Part shown: positions 27,421 through 39,500 of the stretch, in pieces
How the letters are laid out: every line of letters starts with the position of its first letter
How positions within the stretch are numbered: the first letter of the stretch is position 1
Source: Eremophila alpestris peregrina
Taxonomy: Eukaryota; Chordata; Aves; Passeriformes; Alaudidae
Direction: 5' to 3'
Assembly (NCBI GenBank): GCA_009792885.1
Contig: WMCF01000032.1
Coordinates: 8,116,386-8,180,385, forward strand
Length of the DNA stretch: 64,000 bases
Made by a program: the position numbers and the translations under genes
Notes under the pieces: generated by a model
Told to the model about the DNA's origin: nothing
Databases searched by the model: none
The model's input: only the letters and a program-made list of their open reading frames with translations

Positions 27421-29480
27421 TTATTGAGGTGCATTACTGTGGAGACAAAGTACAAAGAACAGACGTAGTTATATCACAGGATGGGTTCACCACCAAAGAA
27501 AGACTATTTCCTTCTTCATATCTCCTGGCCAACAAATCCATATCTGTTAAAAGTAAGCACCAAAACAAGGTAATCAGATTAATTTTAATTCCATTCAGTT
27601 CAGAGAGCAGGTATGACTGGCGATCAGAACTAGTTCTAAACTCTTCTCCAGAGCAAAGTCAGCAAGTGCTCTTCAGAGTCCCTGAGAAACAATACCAAAA
27701 TGCACAACCTGAGATCTCAAACACCCAAATTTCAGTGTAACTGATGAATATGATAAACCAGAAATGTCTGCATAAAACAATACACCTCACAATAGTGTGT
27801 TCATTACAAATACCTACAGGAGTATGTAGGCAATGGAGCATGAAGTTCATTAAGTTTCAGCTTTCCAAGCTATTAAACATTCTGTCCTGATCACACCAAG
27901 AACTTTGGTGTGTTGCTAGAGGACTGCTGCATTCATGTTTAAATGTAAGAGCATCCTTAAGCAACTTGCAAAAACGAAACCTCATTCAACCATTGCAAAT
28001 TCCTGTTGTTTGCACACATCAGGATTGACTCCAGCCAAGTCAGTAACACTAATCTTCACACAATGTAAGAGGAAAATCCCTATTAAGAGAACAAAGCCTT
28101 TGCATTTGTATTACAAGCTCAAGCAGAAGTTTTTTCCTAGTGAATATGAAAATGATTTATAGCAAAGACCTGGATTTGGCTGTCAAGTTTCAAGTTTTAC
28201 ACTCACAAAGTTAAATATCTGAACTATTTATGGTTATTTTTATTTTAATCTGGAGGTAGATTAAATAATAGATGCAATCATTACCCCAAATTAAGGATTC
28301 TGCCCTGCCAGCTTCATTTCCCACTTAGGAAAGACAGTCTTTAAGGAATACCTAGGTTTCTTCCTCTTTTCTCCATAGCTTTACAATTGGTATAATACTG
28401 CATTATTTATTTACATCTTTATTTTCTTTTCTTTTTTTTAATAGCCAACAGCACAAAAAACACACAAAAAGATTACCTAAAAACTCTAAAAAAACATATG
28501 CACAGAAAGACTACAGAAACAAATACCAAAGGTCATACCAAAGACCAAAGGTCATACACAGAAGTAGGAAATTCAGTAGAACTTTAAAATATTTATCTCT
28601 GCTTACAAGGTAAAAAGAAAGACCTTTACAGAAGTGTATTTTGAAATGCTGAGCATTCCCACAACATGTTAAGTATCACAACAACTTAATCACTTCTGCC
28701 TACATAAATTATCCATATTGTTTCAGTCTGATATGCATACTCTGTTTACACTCACATTGTAATTTACTGAAGTTAGCAAGCCAGCTGGAAGCAAACACCC
28801 TGAATCCTGGGTGAGCTCCCAGAGCTCCACAGCGTTCAGGGGAAAGAGAAATGCTATGGCCCTAGCAGGAAGAAAACACTCCCAGCTCCTTCAGCAGGAA
28901 TCAGAGAAGGAAAAGTCCTTTTCTGCATCTTCCTTTGGGTACCTGCTCCCTCAAATTTGAACATCAGCCCATTAGGAAGTAACATCCTTTCCAGGCACTG
29001 GCATATGGTAACACAAAAGTTGGTAGCACCCAGTCTGTTTTCAGAGTTGTAACAAATTCTGCAGACAAAAGACTTGGGAATGAACCGTGAGACTTGTGAC
29101 TCCTCCTGCCATGCTCAGGCAAGCAGCCACATCACGTTTGAGAGGACAGTTTGTATAAGCAAACACTGCTTAGAGGGAACATCAGTTGTAGACCTGGCCC
29201 CAAAACAATCCCTTATAGCCAAAGGATAAATTAAACTGAAAAGCAATTAACACCATACATACCAGCAGTCTGTAAAGACCTCAGCTGGGAGTATGAAGTC
29301 TCCTAAAACCCCCTTTTATGCCCTGCATTTTAGCTGCATTCAAGATAACACCTTAAGTGCCCACTTTTCCCCAGATGCTAAATGTAATTCTAAAGGCACC
29401 TCCATGTGCTCGAAAACATTTTTGCAGCTCTCCAAAGCCTGTAACAACTTCCTCCCTCACCAAAGTCCAATATCTAGGTT
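27421..29480. other. Intergenic, no gene recognised
   Basis: AT-rich sequence. A short direct repeat around accaaaggtcataca lies at 28527-28560. Nothing else that I can support. Confidence 0.65.
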
Positions 29481-29489
29481 TCTGATCCA

Positions 29490-29570
29490 AGACTAGTTTT
29501 TTATTACTGCAATAAAGTGAGAGAAACAGAGGGAAAGACAGCGACCAAGAGAAGGACAGCCAATGTATGA
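29490..29570 (-). mobile_element. Possible LTR R-region remnant
   Basis: On the minus strand, GGTCGCTGTCTTTCCCTCTG, then a T-rich stretch, TTTATTGCAGTAATAAA and AAACTAG. The hairpin 29500-29516 (TTTATTACTGCAATAAA on the + strand) places a poly(A) signal on both strands, a layout known from some avian LTRs. Evidence is limited to this short match-like pattern. Confidence 0.25.
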
Positions 29571-29754
29571 GGAGAGCAACTATACCTCACACACTCGATA
29601 CCAATACTCAATAAAACCTAGTTTTACATACCCATGGTCATTAAATTCCCACAAAGCCCTTCAAGATAGTGCCAGTATTACTTTATCGGAAAGACATTCC
29701 AACTGGCATACTTTAATCTCACAATCTCTGGCCTATTTACGGTCCACAAAAATT

Positions 29755-29989
29755 TACAGCTTCCCACAGCCCTCCTTCTCCACGCAGGACCTGTAAACCG
29801 GTTCACAGAGGAAAGATGAGCGTTTTATTGGGAGTGTATTTAAAACAAATAGAAAGCTACAGCGGGTAGCAGGAAGCTCGGACAGCGCACCAGGGTTTAG
29901 GAGGAAAAGCTTTGTGTCCATTCCTGAGGGGGTCTCAGCACTGGGGGTCTCCCCCGCTCTGCTCTCCCTCACGCGGGGTCTGTGAGGGG
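29755..29989 (-). mobile_element. Possible LTR-like sequence just upstream of the promoter
   Basis: Read on the minus strand it has CACTCCCAATAAAACGCTC (signal complement at 29824-29829), then TCTGTGAACCGGTTTACAGG and a G-rich end. A CpG-containing stretch lies before it. This could be U3-R-U5 of a degraded LTR, or simply the edge of the CpG island. It lies 520-760 bases before the BAIAP2L1 ATG. Confidence 0.25.
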
Positions 29990-30202
29990 AGCAGGGGCAC
30001 CGCCCCTCAGCGCACTCCTCACCATCTCCAGCGCCACGCTAGCTCATTCCGACTAATTAATTCCTACAGACCCCTCAGTAAATCGCTGGGAGGAAAAGTT
30101 TACCTCCGACTTCGCGGGGCACTTACAGCGGGGCTGCCTCCTCAGAGCACTTGCACGCGGCCCGCGCTGGGCTTTGGTAGCGGCTCCCGGTGAGGGAAGC
30201 GG

Positions 30203-30230
30203 GGAGGAGGATGAGGGAGGAGGATGAGGG
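30203..30230 (+). repeat. Short GAGGAGGATGAGG tandem repeat
   Basis: Two near-perfect copies of a purine-rich 14-base unit in the promoter region. Each copy contains an ATG. Confidence 0.7.
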
Positions 30231-30263
30231 CGGTGCTCAGGGCGGGCGGTGGCGGCTCAGGTA

Positions 30264-30270
30264 GGGGCGG
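30264..30270 (+). promoter_or_regulatory. GC box (Sp1/KLF-type site)
   Basis: GGGGCGG about 245 bases upstream of the BAIAP2L1 ATG, inside the CpG island. It matches the Sp1/KLF consensus. Occupancy is inferred only. Confidence 0.5.
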
Positions 30271-30271
30271 T

Positions 30272-30315
30272 CCGTGCCGTGCCGAGCCAAGCCAAGCCGT
30301 GCCCGCCGAGCCGAG
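30272..30315 (+). repeat. GCCGT/GCCGA/GCCAA pentamer repeat in the promoter
   Basis: A degenerate run of 5-base units (gccgt, gccga, gccaa) just after the GC box and about 200 bases before the ATG. It may be length-polymorphic. Confidence 0.65.
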
Positions 30316-30512
30316 CGCGGTGATGTGGGCCCGGCCCGGCCCTTCCCCGCCCGCCAAGCCAGTCCTGCCGCGTGGGGAGCGGCGGCGCGCAGGGCCCGCC
30401 CCGCCGGCGCTGCCCGGCTGGTTCCGCCAGTTCCTGACAGCTCCCTCACGGCCGGGCCGGGGCTGCGCTGGGCCGGGGCGCTCCGCAACAACGGGCTCTC
30501 CCCGCCGGCACC

Positions 30513-30563
30513 ATGTCCCGGGACCCCGAGGAGGTGAACCGGCTGACGGAGAACACGTACAAA
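30513..30563 (+). CDS. BAIAP2L1: BAIAP2L1 coding exon 1
   Basis: Seventeen codons, [17 protein letters not shown], start the I-BAR domain. The ATG context is gcaccATGt, with A at -3. The exon ends at a consensus donor (AAA|GTGAGT) in phase 0. The human start differs at only a few positions (D4 for G, N14 for S, K17 for R), judged from memory. The transcription start and any non-coding first exon are not visible. An upstream ATG at 30323, and another in the same frame at 30224, lie in a frame that overlaps this start, so a transcript starting far upstream would carry an overlapping upstream ORF. Confidence 0.95.
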
Positions 30564-33500
30564 GTGAGTGCGGGCCGGGGAGGGGCTGCCCGCCGCCACC
30601 TTTGCCCCGGCTCCGGGGGCCGCGGGAGGCGCGGGGCAGCCGCGGCTCCTCAGGCGGCAAGGCAGCCAACTTTTATCTTTTTTTCCCTCTTAACTTTTTT
30701 TTCCTCTTTACCTTTTTTTTTCTCTCCTTCCTTTTTCCCCCCTCTTTACTTTTTTTTCTTTCCCCTCTCTTTTTTTCCCTCTTTTTTTCCCCTCTTTACT
30801 TTTTTCTCCTTTTTTTGCCTCTTTTTTCCCCCCTCTTTACTTTTTTCTCTTTTTTTTCTCCTCTTTGCTTTTTTTCACGCCTTTTTTTTTTCTCTTTACC
30901 ATTCTTTTTTTCTTCTTTTCTTGGTGTTTTTTGGGGGTTTTTTCTCTCTTTTTTCCCCCGTTCCCCGGGAGGGATCCCGCCCGCCCCGCCGTGTCCGGCC
31001 GCTCGCTCCGCCGCACCCCGGGGACCCGGCGGCTTCCAGACCGGTTTCTGCCTCTCCGGCAGGCTCGGTTCAACAGCCAGCCCTAATTCCCTCGGTGTGT
31101 TTTGGTGATAAGGTGGTTTGGAGATCCTGTGGTGCTCCGCTTGAACCGTTTCTTCGTACGGGCCGGAGCCTAAAAATGGCTTAAAGCTGAATTAAAGTTG
31201 CTTGCCAGCGTCCCGAGCTGATAATCAGATTTATGATGGTGCACCCTAGCACTGCCTCAAAGTACCGACTGGTGTGGGTAGTTCAGTTCATACTGGGGGG
31301 CTTTAAAACTTTCCAAAATGCTTCGCTATTTGTAGAATTAAAAATATTTTGCTTTTGGGCAGCAGACACTTGTTCTGAACTCTTTCTCCCTATAAGCACA
31401 CTCCTCCCAAAACACGGCAATTCTAATTGGGAGAAATTCCCTTGAGAATCATACTTTTGGTTGGGTAGTGAAGTAATCCATAATTGTATCTATAATCCTC
31501 GTTCTGTACAGTGTATTGTACCAGAGAAAGCACTCAAATTTGCATGATTGAACTCATTTGCAAATTTAACTTACAGCTGCACTTGCAGCTTTGAGCCCTA
31601 AGGAAAGCTTTCTGATGGATTGTTCTATTTCACTATATACTAAATTTTTCTTGTTTATTATCAAATGTTTTCATATTTCTGAAGATGTTGTCGTCAACAT
31701 TTAAAGGTTTCCGAAAGCATTTACTAGGAGTTACTTTTGTTGTTCTTCAACACACATTTAAATCAACTTTACCCCTCCCTTTGAATAGTCCAGTTTTATT
31801 GGGGTTATGTTGTATTTGCTGTTTACTTTCTTTGGACTTGGATATCAAATTAATGCAAAACTACTGAAAAAAATTGAGATTATCTGGCTGTTAATTTTGT
31901 CCTCTAGAACCAGAGCAGATAATCTCAAATAGTCTGGTGCTTTTTGGTGTCAGTTACGTTTGTGGCAAGGCCATAAGTAAACATAAATTCCCCTCTCAGA
32001 AGAGCACCCTGTAAATACAGGCTCACAGAAGAGAAACCTGGGAATTTGACTGTTCAGGGCTGTGCCAACAAAGGAATGCTCTGCTCTGTCTATTGACTTC
32101 CAGAATGCAGTCAAAACAGTTTTACAGAGGAGAGGGGAGGGGAGAAGATCTCCCGTGAGTTTTAATGGATATAATTTAAAATAGTCTTTAAAGGAATGAG
32201 AGACCTCTAAAAGGCAAAACCTTCCCTGTTACTCAGGACTTATTTCCTGGGCAAGTTTACGTTTTAGTTTTGTTTTCTCGACTAATTCAAAGGGATCTTT
32301 AAGGTTGAAATAACCAGGAAAACCGCAGAGGAATACAAAGTTAATGTTGACAGTGTGATGAAATGTCTCCTCTGTAGGTATTTTGAGAGGTCTGGCATGT
32401 TGCATCACATAGCTCGTACTCACAGGCCTGGAAACCCTCCTGCCCTGCCCTCATTAAAAATTGAAACTTTATCCAGATAAGGTATAAGGGCTGCTTCAGA
32501 TAGAGAGTGGATTCGGGGTCCACTTTAAAGCAGTTATTTCTATATCAAAGTTGAAATCTTGAAAACACTTGGTTACCCTTTAGGGGCAGAGAGCAGGAGC
32601 CTGTGTATTCAGCACTGGCTGGGACTGTAATCACAGCTCCCCCATCTAAAACAAATGAACACCTCTTTGTGCCATGCTCCAGCCTGTGTGCAGAGTGTGC
32701 TCTCCTTTGTTCAGCCGTGCTCATGGCACTCCTGCTCCTGCCTGAGCCGTCCCAGCAGTGCCTCAAACACCCTGCTGGGATGGGTGACATCCAGGGCACT
32801 GCTTGGGCTTCTCCTGCCTGTAGGAGGAAAGGCTTGGTCTGGGGAAAAAACAATTCAGTGTAGATGGCATCTGTGCTGCAGGACCAAATACAGGCTTAAG
32901 ACTTCCCAAAAACAATCAAGTTTTGGGTGACCTGGAAAAATAATAGAAAATTAAATTGAATACCTTGCTGGCTATTTTCAGGGGGGTGGGGGAGTGCTGT
33001 GTGATTTTTCTTTTTTTTTTTTCTTTCTTACAGTGCTAATCCACTGGATTTATTAAATACATAGTAACCTGTGTTACACAAAGCTTCAAAATATATTTAC
33101 ACATGTCATCAGGTGGCTGAGTAACGCCACTTTATTTTTATCTCCTCCTTCCTTTCTTCTGGCAGCAACATCAGAAAGTGAACACCTCAATGTTTTTCCA
33201 GCTAACCTGACTCAGTAAACAGCATAATTCACCAGCAGTGTGTGTGCACAGGCAGAAACCAGGGCTGCCATTCCCCCTTTATGTAAGAGCTGGAGGATCA
33301 CTTGAAGGCACGATGGGAATGGCACGTGCCCCATGGAGCCCAAGGGTGTGGGAGCTATGACTAAAGAGGGCCACCCTCCTGCCAAAGGAACTGCTCACAG
33401 CTTCCCTGGTATGACACTGCCCTGCCCTGCCAGCTCCCCGAGGGACACTGGGGCACCCCCTGTGGCACTTGGTCACCCCAGGACAGGGTTTGTTGTGTCC

Positions 33501-36500
33501 CTGCACAGTGCAGGGCAAAGGGGACAGCCAGGAAAGGGCTGAGGTGCAGAGCTCTCCTTCTGCCTGGGTGGGCCAAGGAGCTTGGATTTAAAGCATAGGT
33601 CTCTCTGTATTCAAGTGAATCTTACCCAGAAATTTTGATTATCAACCAAAGCACAATTTAGAAGAACCCAACACATCCTCCCCACCAAAAAACCCCCCTT
33701 TGTTCTCCCCAGCGGCAGTGAGAATTATTTTGGTAGGCTATATTGTTTTATCATGTAAATAGATCTGATAAATTCAGTTTAAAATCCAAAATTCCATGTT
33801 TCTGTGTTTTAAAAAGACTCCCAATTATATTAAACTACTGGACTTATGTATGAAACTTCAGATTCATGTGTGGTGACAGCACAAGCTGCAGTCAGGCTGT
33901 TGCTTTGCATCCCTGCATTATAAATCTAACTTGGGGGAAGATGAGCCTTTGGGAGTTTGTATAAAATCCAGTTCTTCCTCAGTACAAATTATCTCTTCTG
34001 CCCTTATTTAGAGTTATGCCCATTTCAGGTCTATCCTTGGGCATGTGTTCATAACCTGAAAAGGTTTGTATTTGAAACACACTGATGGATGATGTGTTAA
34101 TGTTTCTCTTAAACAAGAAATGTTTCATCAAGACGACTAATAATTAGTCATAAGAATTAGTCTTTTTGAATAAACACTGGCATCTTGATTTAGTCTTTTC
34201 CATTCTGTTAAACCTGTTTTAAAATAATATTAAGCTGACATACAAATGAGATATCTGAATATGAGATGTGCTGAGGGCTCAACTGTGCCCTTCTGAAAAC
34301 TGTATTATGGATTTCAGGAGCTGAAGGAGGAGATGAAATGCATTAATGTACAAAATGCTTCAAGAACAGCAGAGCACAGGATTCTTTCCTTTTTATACAG
34401 CTTTTGAATCTTCTCAAGGGAGTTCTCAGACATAGTGTGGCAACACTAAAGACTTTCTAAAAAATTTACTCATTTTCAAACTGAGAAATAACAATTTAAA
34501 CCAAATCACTAGTGGCTATACAGAGCTTTGCTGTGAATAGGAGTAGTGAGGGTAATAGGAGTGATGGTAGACATCAAGATCTCCTTTTCTCTGGTAGTTT
34601 CCTAATTTCAGAATTCTACCCAAATACATTGTTATTCACCCTTGCAAGAGTTGCCTGCAGGATGTCAACTTGAAACTGCAGGGAGCCTGTGCATTGTTTA
34701 GCTGTGTTCATACCTGCTGAGCCATTGTTCAGTGAGGTGTGTCTTTAAGCAGAAAGCAAAGCTGAGCATTTACAGGAAGGCACTTTCACAATGGCTGTCA
34801 TTTGTTTTGAAGATCAGCCTTGTTTATATGACTATCAGGAACTGCAGAAGATATAATACCCACACACAACAAGTGGAAATTCAGGGCTTCTTCCTCTTCA
34901 GCCAGCTCCGTGCTGCCAGGCTGGGTAACTCACACTGCTTCCATGTGGTGAAAGGAACACTGCAACTCTTACAACAGATTCCGTGAGGATTTAATCACTC
35001 AAACAACCAGAATAAGTTTCTCTTGTGCTTTTTTTCCCTTGGAAGGTCGCTTTTGCCAGCTCTGAAGGTCTCTGCATAAAAGATGTTTCCAGTTGCCTGT
35101 TTTGAAAATGCTTCCCTTTATTTCCATTCATCCTAAATAATAGAAAGCTGTAGGATCTGATCATGTGCCTCCTCTTCTCGTTAATTATTCTGTTCATGAG
35201 AGGTAGTGTGTCACTAGAATATAGGACACACGATTGACAATTAGGAGGCCCTGTTTGTGTGCCTCACTCTGCAGGCAGATGATGTGTTGGGAGCCACTTT
35301 ATCTCTCCCAAGCTCTCTCTCACTCAATGATGTTTATTTGGATTAAGACAAAGGTTGTATTTACATGTCCTTGTACACCAAGGCAGATAAAATACTGTTA
35401 TTTTCTGAGACTTCTGACATTTTAAAATTCATTGTTCTCTTGATCAGAAATTTTTTTTTGTTCCTCTGTCTTCCTTTTTGAGAAGTTTTGAGATCTGACT
35501 TTATTGTATGATCTGAAAATCTGCACTGGTGTTCAGTTCCACCCATTTTTGCGACCTTTTCTTTGGACTAAAAGTAAGAGAGGCTTTAAAACTGTAAGAG
35601 ATGGTAAGAAAAAAATATCTGTACAAATTGATTTGAGTTGCTCTTGTCCCCTATAACTTCTGAAGCTGAATAAAATGCTACAATAATTTTAATTGATTTG
35701 AAATGTCTTGGTAATATCAAATCCATAGCTCATTCTGAAGAGGGAGTTGCCTGTGACAGCTTCCTTTGCTGATAAAGTGCTCTAGATACTTCTGGATTTC
35801 AAAGACAGCCAGTGGTTACCTGTGGTTAACTGTAGAGAAAGGCTGCTAGAAGCATGGCCATGTTTTCTGTTTGCTTTGAGAATCTAGTCTTCAGTAGAAA
35901 GGAAAAAGATCCCATATTATGCTTCTTTTGTAATGTATGAAAGGGAAATAATCTGAGAATTTCATCTTGGAGACGTGGCAGGGGGCTCAGGGAGAGTTAA
36001 GTTTTTCTGTCAAACACAGATCCTTTATTGAGATGAGCTTTGCCCAGTGCTGAGAGGATCACTGGAACTTCTCTGTGTGAGCCCAGGCAGATTGAGATGA
36101 GCCTTGCCCAGTGCTGAGGGGATCACTGGTACCCCTGAACCTCTCTGTGTGAGCCCAGGCAGGTTCCTGGGGGGAGTTTCCACTGCAGAGGGTTTTGCCG
36201 TTTCTCGGGCGTTCACACCCAGGGCCTGCTCCTGTTAACAATCAGCCACTGTGGCAGTGCAAAGCCTGAAACACTTCCAGAGGCTGCCTGGGCTGATGGG
36301 GAAAGGATCCATTCGTTGTGCTCCTCCCAGCTGCCTCAGGCACCGGCTGGAAGTTGTTTCTTCTCCTTCCCCAGCAGTTTTACCTTGAGCAGATGTGGTG
36401 TCCTGGAGCTCTTCCTCTGAATTCCCTGAGTTCCACTGGACCTGCTGTGTCTCCTGTGCACAGGGCTGTGTCTGCTGTACACAAACTCCTGCTGTGGATC

Positions 36501-39500
36501 AAGAGGTCTGGTGAAAAACGGGAGCTGTGGGGGCTGCCTTCAGAGAGGGGAGCTGTTAAGGGTCATTTTATTGGGGTTTGTTCACTTCCTCCTGAATGAA
36601 AACAGCTGACACAGGTGCAGTCACTGCTTTGAAATCTGAATCAGAAGATGTCAGGAAAACTGGAATCCTTACCCCTGAAAGCTTAGGATAGTCATTCCAA
36701 AAATCAGCACTTGGAGGCCAATAATTATCATGTTATTCTTAGAATTTTGGGGTAGGTGGCAATAAGGAGTTTTACTCTGTAATTTTTTGTTTTGAGGAAC
36801 AGGGTTAGCATAGGCAGAATCTTTCAAGATTATTTTCAGTATAGAGTGGCAGTTCAAGGTGGCTTTGGGATGCTTACTCACCATGGACTCACACCATCAT
36901 GGTACATCTTTTTTTCCCCATATCCTTGAAAATACAGGACTCTTTATCCTGAAACAATCCTCTAATTCATATTTTTTTTCCCTTGTGATTCACCGACTCC
37001 ATGTAAGTCAACAGACATCGTTTTTAGTACAGAGGCTGGGAAGAAATAGCAAAAAGTTGGAATAGGAAGAAACAACTTGTTCCTTGGAACAAGTGTCTCA
37101 CAGTCAGAGTGCCTCAGCAACCAGGAGAGCAACAGCAGCAACACTGGCAGTAGCAAATTCAGGAGCTGGGGCAGGAGGAGGGATGTTCCCAGACACCAGA
37201 GCCTGAATATCCATCCTGTTAAGTTGCTGGAATAGCCCTTGGCATTGTTGGCTCAACCTGAAACAGCTTTCCCAAATGATTTCTGGATGTGGTTTGTGAG
37301 TTAACACAAACCAAGGGCCTGGGGACAATAGATGGTTTGTTTGCAGTGATTGCATTTGGGTGGGTGAGAGTTTAATGGGACAGACCAGAAAACAATCCCA
37401 GTTGCATTTAATTTGTACACAAAAGCAGTGAGGCCAGGTATTGTTGTTCTGTGCCTGCTTTTGATGTGATTTATGCTGTACTAGTATTGGAATCTAATAG
37501 TTTATATATATTTTAAAAATATCTATATTTTTACTTGGTATGACTCTTAAAGTATTATTGGAGTTAATCCTTCCCTTTTTATGTTCAGCAGAATTCAGGT
37601 ATAGTGCTGTCTTTAAAAAATAATATAATTCTGTCTGCATGGCCTTGCCTGAAAATCAGACAAATGTGACAGTATTGCTGTTCTTTTTGGGTCCACCTGT
37701 GCACTAAACATAAATATTTTCATTCTGTTAGTAGTACAACAGACAAAAGCTTGATAGCATTTTATTTCTCCTGAGTCTTATATTTCTTGTAAACAGAAAT
37801 CATCTGTTTTGAATTCCTTGAACTTGACAGTTCTGCTGTGTGAACAGTAGTGAGTGGTGTCATAAAAGTGTTGCCATAAAAATAGTAAGAATAACAGAAT
37901 GGTGTTTACAGGTATCTCATGATCTCCTTTTCATGACAATATAATTTCACAGAGCCATGTCACAGCCACAGGTTTGTTAGGAAGATTCTGGGGAAAGGAG
38001 CTCTAGAATCTGCAGGTTGTGGAATTTGCCAGGAGTGGAGCAGTCCTGGCTGGAGCTGCTGGATTTCAGATTCTGGTTGTTTCAGCCAGTAATTTTATTT
38101 AACAGTGAAAGCAGCTGCAGTGGATTTTTTTCCCCCTTCTATTTAAATAAGGTCATCATTTTAATTTTCTTTCTGAAAAAAAACATGGCTTTGCACAAAT
38201 TTCAAACAAACAAAAAACACAGCAAAAACCCCAAACTAGCTAATTTCCCTAAATGCATCTTTAACACAGAAACCACAAAGAATATGAACCAGAGATCTGG
38301 TGGAACTTTTCTTCTTTCCTTTTCTAGCATTTTTTAAAATTTAGAACTCAAATCTTGAACCATTGTTAGAAAGTTGTTTGAATTTATGAAACAATCAGTG
38401 GTTAAAGGTTTTTCTCTCATTTCAACAACACCCACCATAAAAGATAATCTCACACAAACTTTGATCACACACTTAATATCCTTTTGTATTATGAACAGCC
38501 AGACTCCTTTTTACCCTGTTGTAATAGTTTAACTTTTTTTCCCCCATTTATTGATCTCAAATGCTCAGTTTCTTCTCCTTTCCATCCTTTGTTTTCTTGT
38601 CTCTCAAATCCTCCAATTTTCATCCATCCTTCTCAGTTGTAAACTAGGCTTGAGTGACACTGAGATTAATTCTTACACCCACTGTGGAATTGTCTTGGTT
38701 ATAACACAAATTTTGTTTTCTTTCACTAGAATGTTATGGAACAGTTCAACCCTGGACTGAGGAATTTAATAAATCTGGGGAAGAATTATGAAAAAGCTGT
38801 TAATGGTAAGTTTTCCAGGTGCTACATTTAAAAGAGTGTTTAATTCTTATTTAAATATACATACTGGATATGAGGGCTGTGTATATAGCTTAATTCCCAA
38901 GCTGAACTTTGGATATATTTAATTAAGAGAAAAAAACCCCCTAACTAACAAACACAAAGATATGTACCTTCTCTCCAGGCTTTTGGGGTTTTTCCACTGC
39001 CCTGGAGAAGTTGCATCACAAACACTTAAGCACTGAGCTCCTGCAAAATAAACTGAAAGTGGGTTTAAGTTTATTATTTCAGTGGGTTTAACCCACACTG
39101 GAAAAATAAGTGAAAAAAACCAAAGTTATGTAAATTAAGTGTTATTTTTTTCCTCTTTCTCTGAAAATACCTTCCAGAGATGTTTCACATTCTTAGATCT
39201 GTTCCTGCTCACCTGCACAGTCACTGCTTAGGTAACCCTGAGTACAGAACAGGTAACCCTGAGTACACAACAATGGGGATTAGCTCAAGCTGCAGGAGTG
39301 GATTGATTTTTTTTGTTGTTGTTGTCCATACTAATCCTGATGGTATCTTTGAGTTAAAATCACAACGAATTTGAATTTGAATCTAGGGACCAGTCTGTCA
39401 AACATCTTAGAATATAAATTGCCTGTTTCCATTGTTGATGAGGCACAGTCCAAGTGGGGCTTTCCAGGACTGGGCTCCAGACTCCCAGAGCTGCCCTGTG

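Larger units (their letters stand above)
29990..31090. promoter_or_regulatory. BAIAP2L1: CpG island promoter of BAIAP2L1
   Basis: GC content and CpG density rise sharply from about 29.99 kb. They peak around 30.20-30.64 kb, are interrupted by the pyrimidine tract in early intron 1, and return briefly at 30.95-31.09 kb. A GC box lies at 30264-30270 and no TATA box is evident, as expected for a broad CpG-type promoter. Exon 1 lies inside. Apparent ORFs on both strands here arise because GC-rich DNA lacks stop codons. Confidence 0.85.
30564..38729 (+). other. BAIAP2L1: BAIAP2L1 intron 1 (8.2 kb)
   Basis: Phase 0 intron with donor GTGAGT and acceptor tttcactAG. It contains the pyrimidine tract at its start, a GC-richer stretch of unknown nature at 32.6-33.6 kb, and an LTR-like piece with a tandem duplication at 35.97-36.25 kb. 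I see no further exon that matches the protein. Transcription-factor sites usual in first introns cannot be named with confidence. Confidence 0.9.

Noticed and set aside
30142..30669. 175-codon frame on the minus strand over the promoter
   Set aside because: Pro/Gly/Arg-rich translation of a CpG island. No domain, and it covers the reverse of the BAIAP2L1 first exon.
30224..31108. Longest open frame of the window, 294 codons on the + strand
   Set aside because: It runs from the GC-rich promoter through exon 1 in the wrong frame and then through the pyrimidine tract, giving long Phe/Leu/Ser runs. It is an artefact of composition.
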